Assembly (NCBI RefSeq): GCF_024746835.1
Contig: NZ_CP080531.1
Coordinates: 3,224,001-3,288,000, forward strand
Length of the DNA: 64,000 nt
Source: Mesorhizobium sp. AR02
GTDB taxonomy: Bacteria > Pseudomonadota > Alphaproteobacteria > Rhizobiales > Rhizobiaceae
Direction: 5' to 3'
Every line of letters starts with the position of its first letter. The stretch's first letter is position 1. Below are positions 57,270 through 64,000 of this stretch, in pieces. The notes under the pieces were generated by a model. It was not told where the DNA came from. It saw only the letters and a list, made by a program, of their open reading frames with translations, and made no database searches. Made by a program: the position numbers and the translations under genes.

Positions 57270-58166
57270 ATGATAACCAGACGCGGGTTCCTGCGCTTCA
57301 TTGGCGGGTCGTTCGTGGCGGCCGCCGCGCTCGGCGCCTATGCGGTCGGCATCGAGCCGATGCTGTTGACGCATGTGAAGCGTTATGCGCTGACGCCGCC
57401 GCACTGGCCTGATGGCCTGAAGCTGAGGGTTGTCGCGCTCGCCGACATCCATGCCTGCCGACCCTGGATGACGCAGGAGCGGATTGCCTCGCTCGTTGAA
57501 GCCGCGAATGCGTTGCAGCCGGACCTCATCGTGCTGTTGGGTGACTACATTGCCGGCATGCCCGTGGTGACAGGGCCAGTGACGCCATCGCAATGGGCCT
57601 CCGCACTGTCGGGCCTCAAGGCACCGCTCGGCGTCCTGTCGATCCTTGGCAATCACGATTGGTGGAGCGACGGCCTCGCGCAGCGCGCCGGGGCCGGCCC
57701 GATAATCGCGCGCAAGGCCCTCGAGAAGGTCGGTATCCCGGTGCTGGAGAACGATGTCGTGCGCCTGGAGAAGGATGGGCATGGCGTCTGGATCGCTGGC
57801 CTGGCCGATCAGCTGGCGCTGCTGCCGACCAGGAAGGGCGACGACTGCAAGGGGCTCGACGATCTCGACGGCACGCTGGCCAAGATCAGTGACACCGCGC
57901 CCGTCATCCTGCTCGCCCATGAGCCGGATATTTTCCCCACCGTGCCATGGCGGGTGTCGCTGACCCTGTCGGGCCACACCCATGGCGGGCAGGTGCGGCT
58001 GTTCGGCTATTCGCCTGTCGTGCCGTCGCGTTTCGGCAATCGCTACGCCTATGGCCATGTCGTCGAGAACGACCGCAATTTGATTGTCTCGGGCGGGCTT
58101 GGCTTCAGCATCATGCCGGTGCGTTTCGGCGTGCGGCCGGAGATCCTGCAGATCGATCTCGGTTAG
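57270..58166 (+). CDS. Tat-exported metallophosphoesterase
   Basis: A 298-residue calcineurin-like phosphoesterase of the YaeI/YkuE type. The N-terminus MITRRGFLRFIGGS is a twin-arginine signal followed by a hydrophobic stretch. Metal motifs: VVALADIHAC (DxH), VLLGDYIAG (GD), ILGNHDWW (GNHD), and the C-terminal LSGHTHGGQVR (GHTH). Relatives cleave UDP-lipids or other phosphoesters at the membrane. The start is the ATG of the Tat motif. It is convergent with the GH5 gene. Confidence 0.9.
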   Translation: MITRRGFLRFIGGSFVAAAALGAYAVGIEPMLLTHVKRYALTPPHWPDGLKLRVVALADIHACRPWMTQERIASLVEAANALQPDLIVLLGDYIAGMPVVTGPVTPSQWASALSGLKAPLGVLSILGNHDWWSDGLAQRAGAGPIIARKALEKVGIPVLENDVVRLEKDGHGVWIAGLADQLALLPTRKGDDCKGLDDLDGTLAKISDTAPVILLAHEPDIFPTVPWRVSLTLSGHTHGGQVRLFGYSPVVPSRFGNRYAYGHVVENDRNLIVSGGLGFSIMPVRFGVRPEILQIDLG

Positions 58167-58177
58167 AATCTGTGTTT

Positions 58178-58247
58178 GGGCATGATCTCGGACAAACGGA
58201 AACCGTTTGTCCGAGAAAACCGGGAGCCACTTTTCGGGATCATGCCC
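58178..58247. repeat. Nested perfect palindromic element
   Basis: Outer arms GGGCATGATC (58178-58187) and GATCATGCCC (58238-58247) are perfect; an inner hairpin TCTCGGACAAACGG-AAA-CCGTTTGTCCGAGA (58186-58216) has perfect 14-bp arms, followed by a short asymmetric stretch. It fills the gap between two convergent genes. It could terminate both, but the design resembles a dispersed rhizobial repeat. Confidence 0.8.
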
Positions 58248-58251
58248 AGCC

Positions 58252-59502
58252 TCAGTGAAGCGAGCGGATCACGTCCATCACATCGGGCTCGGCCTTGTCG
58301 CCATTGAAGGCGTCGACGATGCCGAAGGCGCCGCCATAGCTCCACACCGACCAGGAGAAGCCGTGCGCCTCGGCGCGGGCGACCATATCCTTGACGTAGG
58401 CGGCGCGGTACTCACCCGGCATCACATAGGCATTGCCGTATTCCTGGCGGATCATGCCGAACTCGCCCAGCGTGACGTTTTCCGGCTTGATGCCGTTTGC
58501 CTTCGCCCATGCCTCAACCTTTTTGAACGGCGCATCCATCAGGCCAAGCAGTTTGTCGGGGCTGTCCATGCTGGCGACCTGTTCATCGAGATAGGCAAGC
58601 AGGCCGCTCTGCCGTGTCCAGGGCGCCTCGGCCTTGATCCGGGCGCGGATGGTGTCGAGCGTCACGTCGAGCTGCGCCTTCGGCACTGCGGTCAGCGGAT
58701 AGGGCAGGCCAGTCACATAGGGAATAAAATCGCCGGCCCAGGTCGCGACCTGGTGGGTGAGCAGGAACGGATCATAGGAATGGAAAGTCCAGATGACATT
58801 GTCGTCGGGGATCGCCTTGGGATCGATCTTCTCCAGGGATGAAGCGGCGGAGTAGCAGGCGCCGGTCAGCACCAGGGTCAGTTTCGTCGCCGAGGACCGC
58901 GCCGCGGCGAATAATTTGCGCTGGCGGTCCGGCCACAGGCTGGTGCCGTCGCTGTCGCAGTCGACGATCGGTTCGTTCATCAATTCGAACGCGACCTTTT
59001 TGGGGTCCTCGCCGGCCAAGGTGCGGCCCATTTTGCGCACCATGTCGACGTAGCGCTCGAAGGTCTGCGGATCGTCCATCACTTGCGCCATGCCGATCTT
59101 GCGGCTGCCGCCGGCCGGGATCAGGTGCATGTCGACGATCACCTTCAGGCCCGCGCGGTTGATGATACGCACCGAGTCCAGAACGCTGGCATAGAGGTCG
59201 GCGCGCAAGGCCGTGGTCTGATCGGAGAGGAAGGGCGAGGGGTCAACGGGCATGCGCAGGAAATCGAAGCCCGCTTCCTTGAGCGCTCTGAGATCGTCCT
59301 CTCCGAGGAATTTGCGCCATTCCGGATAGGGCAGTATGGTCTTGGCGTCGCCCCATTGATCCTCACCGGGCCAGGTGACCCACTGGTCGAGATTGAGGCC
59401 GCGCTTCATCGAGAACGTCGCCGCGTGGCTGGGCCACGCCAAAGCCACCAGTACAAGCAGCGCCGCCATCAAACTCTTGATCATCGCCGTCAACAGTGCC
59501 AT
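58252..59502 (-). CDS. Exported glycoside hydrolase family 5 (cellulase-like)
   Basis: A 416-residue protein: signal peptide (about 1-27, cut after SHA), then a GH5 (beta/alpha)8 barrel. The acid/base Glu is in KKVAFELMNEPIVDCD, the nucleophile Glu in ENVTLGEFGMIRQE; the N-terminus MKRGLNLDQWVTWPG is typical. Probable substrate is a beta-1,4-glucan or related envelope polysaccharide. ATG 59502 is used, ATG 59484 is possible. It is divergent from ybgC by 57 bp and interrupts the usual ruv-tol neighbourhood. Confidence 0.88.
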   Translation of the reverse strand: MALLTAMIKSLMAALLVLVALAWPSHAATFSMKRGLNLDQWVTWPGEDQWGDAKTILPYPEWRKFLGEDDLRALKEAGFDFLRMPVDPSPFLSDQTTALRADLYASVLDSVRIINRAGLKVIVDMHLIPAGGSRKIGMAQVMDDPQTFERYVDMVRKMGRTLAGEDPKKVAFELMNEPIVDCDSDGTSLWPDRQRKLFAAARSSATKLTLVLTGACYSAASSLEKIDPKAIPDDNVIWTFHSYDPFLLTHQVATWAGDFIPYVTGLPYPLTAVPKAQLDVTLDTIRARIKAEAPWTRQSGLLAYLDEQVASMDSPDKLLGLMDAPFKKVEAWAKANGIKPENVTLGEFGMIRQEYGNAYVMPGEYRAAYVKDMVARAEAHGFSWSVWSYGGAFGIVDAFNGDKAEPDVMDVIRSLH

Positions 59503-59559
59503 CCGATGCCATGTCACGCGGGGAACAGGTGCCTTGTCGGGGCTGAAAAAGGAAGCGCA

Positions 59560-60042
59560 ATGGACGATCATGGTGAATCGGCGACGCTGCTGGCCGGGCT
59601 TTCCGGCGCGCTGACGGCGTTCGGCCACCGGCTGATGGCACGGGTCTATTATGCCGACACCGATTTCTCGGGCGTCGTCTACCACGCGCGCTATCTCGAA
59701 TTCCTCGAGCGAGGCCGCTCCGACTATCTCAGGCTCACCGGCGTGCATCACACGGAACTCGCCGACGGCAAGCATGGCGAGAAGATCGTCTGGGTGGTGC
59801 GTCGCATGGAGATCGACTTCCGCATCCCTGCCCGCATCGACGACATCCTGACTGTCGACACCCGCACCGACGCCATTTCCGGCGCGCGCATCTTCATGGC
59901 GCAGCAGCTCAAACGCGGCGACGAGGTGCTGGTCGAGGCCAAGGTCGAGGCGGCGATCATCGGCCAGAATGGCCGGCCGAGACGCTTTCCCAAGGAATGG
60001 GTGGCAGCGTTCATGCCCAAGGCACTGCTGACGGCCGACTAG
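59560..60042 (+). CDS. ybgC: Tol-Pal associated acyl-CoA thioesterase
   Basis: A 160-residue hot-dog thioesterase. RVYYADTDFSGVVYHARYLEFLERGRSDYL holds the catalytic Asp and conserved Tyr/His of the YbgC group. YbgC is encoded with tol-pal across proteobacteria and hydrolyses short acyl-CoA or interacts with phospholipid synthesis. AAGGAAG precedes ATG 59560. tolQ begins 268 bp downstream; that gap holds GC-rich short dyads and an AT-rich stretch likely to be the tol promoter. Confidence 0.94.
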   Translation: MDDHGESATLLAGLSGALTAFGHRLMARVYYADTDFSGVVYHARYLEFLERGRSDYLRLTGVHHTELADGKHGEKIVWVVRRMEIDFRIPARIDDILTVDTRTDAISGARIFMAQQLKRGDEVLVEAKVEAAIIGQNGRPRRFPKEWVAAFMPKALLTAD

Positions 60043-60310
60043 GCGAATTACGCCGTAGGCGATTATGCTTGCCTCCTAACCGGGCGCGGCAATGCGCCGC
60101 GCCTTAGCCACTAACCCATCCTTAACCATAACGGTTCATGAAGAGATTGGTGAAGATTGGCGCTATCCAGCGCCTTCCTTTCACCAATATTTGCCCTGAA
60201 AAGGCCGCTAACGGCACGGTTTGGGGTGTCCGGTAGCCTCGTGCGAACCGACCACAAGGGATGCCAGGGGCCAGCCGCCAGCTTCGCCCGGAAATCTTAA
60301 GGACGTAACG

Positions 60311-61021
60311 ATGGAAAATATCGCACTCGCCGAACCGGGCGCGCAATTGTCGATTTGGGCGCTGTTCATGCAGGCCAGCTGGGTGGTCAAGCTGGTCATG
60401 ATCGGGCTGCTCTGCGCCTCGGTGTGGACCTGGGCGATCATCATCGACAAGCTGGTCGCCTATGGCCGCATGCGGTTGGCGTTGAACCGCTTCGAGCAGG
60501 TCTTCTGGTCCGGACAGTCGCTGGAAGAGCTCTACCGCACGCTTGCCGACCGCAAAACCAGCGGCATGGGCGCCATTTTCGTCGCCGCCATGCGCGAGTG
60601 GAAGAAAAGCTTCGAGAAGGGCGCCAAGACGCCGCTCGGGCTGCAGACCCGCATCGACAAGGCGATGGACCTGGCGCTGACCCGCGAGATGGAGAAGCTG
60701 GAGGGGCGCCTCGGCTTCCTCGCCACCACCGGTTCGGCAGCCCCCTTCATCGGCCTGTTCGGCACGGTCATCGGCATCATGACGTCGTTCCAGGCGATTG
60801 CCGGTTCCAAGAACACCAGCCTCGCGGTGGTCGCGCCCGGCATCGCCGAGGCGCTGCTGGCGACGGCCATCGGCCTGCTCGCCGCCATCCCGGCCGTCAT
60901 CGCCTACAACAAGCTGTCATCGGATGCGAGCAAGATCGCTGTGCGCATGGAAGGGTTCTCCGACGAGTTCTCCGCCATACTCTCGCGCCAAATCGATGAA
61001 AAAGTCGCGCCGAAGGCCTGA
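60311..61021 (+). CDS. tolQ: Tol-Pal proton channel protein TolQ
   Basis: A 236-residue inner-membrane protein with three transmembrane helices (about 25-45, 135-157, 172-195). The channel helices are seen in [24 protein letters not shown] and [24 protein letters not shown]. With TolR it uses the proton gradient to energise TolA. AAGGACGTAACG precedes the ATG. tolR starts 11 bases after its stop. Confidence 0.96.
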   Translation: MENIALAEPGAQLSIWALFMQASWVVKLVMIGLLCASVWTWAIIIDKLVAYGRMRLALNRFEQVFWSGQSLEELYRTLADRKTSGMGAIFVAAMREWKKSFEKGAKTPLGLQTRIDKAMDLALTREMEKLEGRLGFLATTGSAAPFIGLFGTVIGIMTSFQAIAGSKNTSLAVVAPGIAEALLATAIGLLAAIPAVIAYNKLSSDASKIAVRMEGFSDEFSAILSRQIDEKVAPKA

Positions 61022-61032
61022 GGAGTAACGAG

Positions 61033-61485
61033 ATGGGCATGTCCGTAGGCATGGTAGGACGCGGCGGGCGCGGCCACCGGCGGCGCGGCCGTCACCACGC
61101 ATTGATGTCGGAAATCAACGTCACACCGATGGTCGACGTGATGCTGGTGCTGCTGATCATCTTCATGGTCGCCGCACCGATGCTGACGGTCGGCGTGCCG
61201 ATCGACCTGCCGGACACGCAGGCCAAGGCGATGAATGCCGATACCCAGCCGATCACCGTCTCAATCGATGCCACGGGCAAGATCTTCCTGCAGGAAACCG
61301 AGATCCCGATCGAGGAGCTGGTGGCCAAGCTGCAGGCGATCTCGAAGACCGGTTACGAGGAACGCATCTTCATCCGTGGTGACAAGTCCACCGACTATGG
61401 CACCGCGATGAAGGTGATGGCCCGCATTTCGGCCGCTGGCTACAAGAACATCGGCCTGGTTTCGCTGCAGGAACAGGATCAATAG
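61033..61485 (+). CDS. tolR: Tol-Pal protein TolR
   Basis: A 150-residue protein: Gly/Arg-rich cytoplasmic N-terminus (RGGRGHRRRGRHHALMSEIN), one transmembrane helix with the proton-relay Asp in TPMVDVMLVLLIIFMVAAP, and a periplasmic domain (PITVSIDATGKIFL to KVMARISAAGYKNIGLVS). It is the stator partner of TolQ. Seven bases separate it from tolA. Confidence 0.95.
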   Translation: MGMSVGMVGRGGRGHRRRGRHHALMSEINVTPMVDVMLVLLIIFMVAAPMLTVGVPIDLPDTQAKAMNADTQPITVSIDATGKIFLQETEIPIEELVAKLQAISKTGYEERIFIRGDKSTDYGTAMKVMARISAAGYKNIGLVSLQEQDQ

Positions 61486-61492
61486 ACGCGAG

Positions 61493-62650
61493 ATGAAGAC
61501 CGGCCTCACCACATCGGTGATCTTGCACATGGCGGTGCTGGCCTTCGGCCTGTTCACGCTGTCGGCGCCGGCCGCGCTTCCGTCCGCCGATGTCGAGTCG
61601 GTCGCGGTCGATATCGTGCCGATGGAGGCCATTGCGCAGACGCTGCAGGGCGACAAGAAGGCCGTGATGCATGAAAAGCCGGCGCCATTGCCGACGCAGC
61701 GTCCCGACATCGTGCCGGCTGCGCAGAAGGTCGGCGAGAACAGCGTCGATACCGACAAGCCGATAACGCCGGAGGCCAAGCCGAAGCCGGTCGATACGAC
61801 CTCGGCCCCGCCGCCCGCGCCGACTCCGAAAGAAAAGCCGAAGACCGAGGACGTGCCGAAGCCGCAGGAAAAGCCGAAGCCCATTCCGGCGACGGAAGTG
61901 GCGCCGGCGCCGACGCCCAAGGAAGAGGTCAAGCCCGAGCCGGTCAAGCAGACCGAGCCCAAGCCGACACCGGCCAAGCCGGCGCCGACCCCGCCGCCGC
62001 AGGACAAGACCGCCGCCATCGATCCGACGCCCGAGGTCAAGCCGGATGCCGTCGCCGAGGCCATAGCCAAGGACCCGCCGACCGAAGAGACGCAGTTGCC
62101 GAGCTCGGCGCCGGCGCCGGAAGCGCGGCCGAAGCCGCAGCCGGCACCGGCTGAAAGCGCCAAGGCGCCGGAACGCAAGGATGCCGAAAAGCCGGTCAAG
62201 GAAGCCTCGTCGAAGCCGAAGTCCGACGACAAGCAGTTCAACGCGAACGAAATCTCGGCCCTGCTCGACAAGCAGAAGCCATCCGGCGGCGGCGCCAAGC
62301 GCTCGACGCAGCAGGCGTCGCTCGGTGGCGACAAGGACCAGGGCCAGAAGCTGTCGAAGTCGGAGCAAGGGGCGCTGGAAGATCAGCTTAAAGGTTGCTG
62401 GTCCATCCCGGCGGGCCTCGAAGGTGCGGAAAATTTTGTGGTTGTGATTCAGTTCAATCTAAATGTTTCCGGGAAGCTTGACGGTCGCCCGACCGTGAAG
62501 ACGTCGAGCGGTAATCGCCAGTTCGACGAAAGCGCCGTACGCGCCGTCCAGAAATGCGACATGGCCGGTCTGCAAGTTCCCGCCGGCAAGCATGACATCT
62601 GGAACGATGTCGAGGTCACTTTTGATCCAAGAGAGATGCTTGGCCTCTAG
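61493..62650 (+). CDS. tolA: Tol-Pal protein TolA
   Basis: A 385-residue protein with an N-terminal transmembrane helix (about 5-25; TSVILHMAVLAFGLFTL with the SxxxH relay motif of the family), a long Pro/Lys/Glu/Ala-rich periplasmic linker (about 50-235) and a C-terminal domain (about 290-385; LKGCWSIPAGLEG, VVVIQFNLNVSGKLDG, AVRAVQKCDMAGLQVPAGKHD) with one Cys pair. It links TolQR to TolB/Pal at the outer membrane. Polyproline-like stretches (PPPAPTP, PTPPPQ) would need EF-P. Confidence 0.93.
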   Translation: MKTGLTTSVILHMAVLAFGLFTLSAPAALPSADVESVAVDIVPMEAIAQTLQGDKKAVMHEKPAPLPTQRPDIVPAAQKVGENSVDTDKPITPEAKPKPVDTTSAPPPAPTPKEKPKTEDVPKPQEKPKPIPATEVAPAPTPKEEVKPEPVKQTEPKPTPAKPAPTPPPQDKTAAIDPTPEVKPDAVAEAIAKDPPTEETQLPSSAPAPEARPKPQPAPAESAKAPERKDAEKPVKEASSKPKSDDKQFNANEISALLDKQKPSGGGAKRSTQQASLGGDKDQGQKLSKSEQGALEDQLKGCWSIPAGLEGAENFVVVIQFNLNVSGKLDGRPTVKTSSGNRQFDESAVRAVQKCDMAGLQVPAGKHDIWNDVEVTFDPREMLGL

Positions 62651-62689
62651 GCCGAGAGCTGGAACAGCGAAGAAGAAAAGCGAGAAGAC

Positions 62690-64000
62690 ATGAGATCTTT
62701 CCTCAATCCGCTCCTGGTGCTTGTAGCCGTGACACTGGGCATAACGGCAAGTTCTGTCGTTCCAGTTCTGGCCAAAGTCGAGCTCAAGGTTACCGGAGGC
62801 AACATTGAGCCGCTGCCGATTGCCATCACCGATTTCCAGGGCGGCGATGCGCTTGGCGCCCAGATTTCGCAGATAGTCACCGCCGACCTGAAGCGCTCCG
62901 GGCTGTTCGCGCCGATCGACAAGAGCGCCTTCATCGAGAAGATAACGAACCCGGACGCGGCACCCCGCTTCGACGACTGGAAGGTGATCAATGCCCAGGC
63001 GCTGGTCACCGGCAGCGTCAGCAAGGAGGCCGATGGCCGTATCCGCGCCCAGTACCGGCTATGGGATACATTTGACGGGGTACAGATGTCGGGCGAACAG
63101 TTCTTCGCCAACGATGCCAACCAGCGCCGTGTCGCCCACATCATCGCCGACGCCATCTATGAGCGGATCACCGGCGAGAAGGGCTATTTCGACACGCGTG
63201 TGGTGTTCATCGACGAGTCGGGCGCCAAGAACGCCCGCAAGAAGCGGCTCGCCATCATGGACCAGGACGGCGCCAATGTCCGCTATCTCTCGGACGGCCG
63301 CTCGATCGTGCTGACGCCGCGTTTCTCGCCGAACCGGCAGGAAATCACCTACATGTCCTATGAAAGCGGCCAGCCGCGCGTCTATCTCCTGCAGATCGAG
63401 ACCGGGCAGCGCGAACTGGTCGGCAACTTCCCGGGCATGACGTTTGCGCCGCGCTTCTCGCCCGACGGCCAGAAGGTGATCATGAGCCTGCTGCGCGACG
63501 ACGGCAATTCCAACATCTTCGCCATGGATTTGCGCAGCCGCTCGACGACACGGCTGACCAACTCGACCGCCATCGACACCTCGCCCTCCTATTCGCCCGA
63601 TGGCAGCAAGGTGGTGTTCACCTCCGACCGCGGCGGCCGTGCGCAGATCTATGTCATGGGCGCCGACGGCTCGGGCCAGACCCGCATCTCCTTCGGCGAC
63701 GGCGTCTATTCGACGCCGGTGTGGTCGCCGCGCGGCGATCTCATTGCCTTCACCAAGCAGACCGGCGGCGAATTCCAGATCGGCGTCATGAAGACCGACG
63801 GCTCGGGCGAGCGTATCCTGTCGTCCGGCTTCCAGCAGGAAGGACCGACCTGGGCGCCTAACGGCCGCGTGCTGATGTTCTTCCGCGATTCCGCCGGTGG
63901 GCCAAAACTGGTTTCGGTCGATCTTACCGGCCGCAACGAGCAATCGATCCCGACAGCGAACTTTGCTTCCGACCCGGCCTGGTCGCCGCTGCTTGAGTAG
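62690..64000 (+). CDS. tolB: Tol-Pal translocation protein TolB
   Basis: A 436-residue periplasmic protein, complete, its stop codon being the last three bases of the window. Signal peptide about 1-28; alpha/beta N-domain ([28 protein letters not shown]); six-bladed beta-propeller with repeated FSP and SPDG blocks ([42 protein letters not shown]). It binds Pal. 39 bases after tolA; pal should follow beyond the window. Confidence 0.97.
   Translation: MRSFLNPLLVLVAVTLGITASSVVPVLAKVELKVTGGNIEPLPIAITDFQGGDALGAQISQIVTADLKRSGLFAPIDKSAFIEKITNPDAAPRFDDWKVINAQALVTGSVSKEADGRIRAQYRLWDTFDGVQMSGEQFFANDANQRRVAHIIADAIYERITGEKGYFDTRVVFIDESGAKNARKKRLAIMDQDGANVRYLSDGRSIVLTPRFSPNRQEITYMSYESGQPRVYLLQIETGQRELVGNFPGMTFAPRFSPDGQKVIMSLLRDDGNSNIFAMDLRSRSTTRLTNSTAIDTSPSYSPDGSKVVFTSDRGGRAQIYVMGADGSGQTRISFGDGVYSTPVWSPRGDLIAFTKQTGGEFQIGVMKTDGSGERILSSGFQQEGPTWAPNGRVLMFFRDSAGGPKLVSVDLTGRNEQSIPTANFASDPAWSPLLE

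Noticed and set aside
60043..60310. TTAACC...TTCATG before tolQ as a CtrA box
   Set aside because: The second half-site is not TTAA, so it does not meet the consensus that the two boxes near rcdA match exactly.
61261..62368. Long Gly/Arg/Leu-rich minus-strand frames across tolA
   Set aside because: They arise from the Pro/Lys-rich tolA linker read backwards; low complexity, no ribosome binding site, no motif.

Overview
The window is high-GC, gene-dense alphaproteobacterial chromosome, most likely Mesorhizobium or a close relative in the Phyllobacteriaceae. The evidence is the style of the genes: a rhizobial-type pyruvate carboxylase, a GapR/DUF2312 protein, an RcdA/DUF1465 protein with CtrA boxes, a Cys-free L31, a liv operon carrying a small extra membrane protein, and several rhizobial palindromic intergenic repeats. 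No tRNA, rRNA, IS transposase, prophage or CRISPR array was found.

Layout. 0-2 kb: the 3' end of a 4-hydroxyproline epimerase gene, a LysR regulator, an orphan ectoine synthase gene (ectC, no ectA/ectB nearby) and a decayed fragment of a second proline-racemase-type gene. 2.3-8.7 kb: a branched-chain amino acid ABC transporter operon (livH, livM, livG, livF, a 115-aa membrane protein, livJ); LivG carries an unusual Lys/Ala/Pro linker and a helix-hairpin-helix-like C-terminal domain. 9-14.4 kb: pyruvate carboxylase, gapR, two small unknown proteins, msrB. 14.5-17.9 kb: a minus-strand MoxR ATPase / GNAT / CoxE-type VWA / metallo-hydrolase cluster. 18-23 kb: 6S RNA with fau, a YmdB-type phosphodiesterase, TerC, an ArsR regulator divergent from two frameshifted SRPBCC genes, yebC and a SelT/W-like protein.

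23.3-33.5 kb is mostly accessory: regulator/target pairs (TetR with an NmrA-like oxidoreductase and a DUF1772 protein; an AraC-type membrane regulator ending in a 15-bp tandem repeat), rpmE, an MsbA-like ABC exporter, and a group of exported proteins (Kelch, GlcG/HbpS-like, one unknown) around a LysR regulator. 33.7-50.8 kb mixes housekeeping genes (M32 carboxypeptidase, a MotA/TolQ-like plus OmpA-like pair, an inositol monophosphatase, efp) with regulator/transporter or regulator/enzyme pairs, several of which have clear palindromes in the divergent promoter.

51-64 kb is the most unusual part. A probable CtrA-controlled small RNA (four hairpins, CCUCC loop) lies beside rcdA, which has its own CtrA box. 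It is followed by ruvC, ruvA and ruvB, with two different AbrB/VapC-type toxin-antitoxin modules placed between ruvC and ruvA and between ruvA and ruvB; the second toxin gene overlaps the ruvB start codon. A low-GC gene of unknown function, a Tat-exported phosphoesterase and a GH5 glycosidase then separate ruvB from ybgC-tolQRAB, which closes the window. A 168-bp inverted-repeat element occurs twice (12.9 and 51.5 kb) and keeps one hairpin through compensatory changes.
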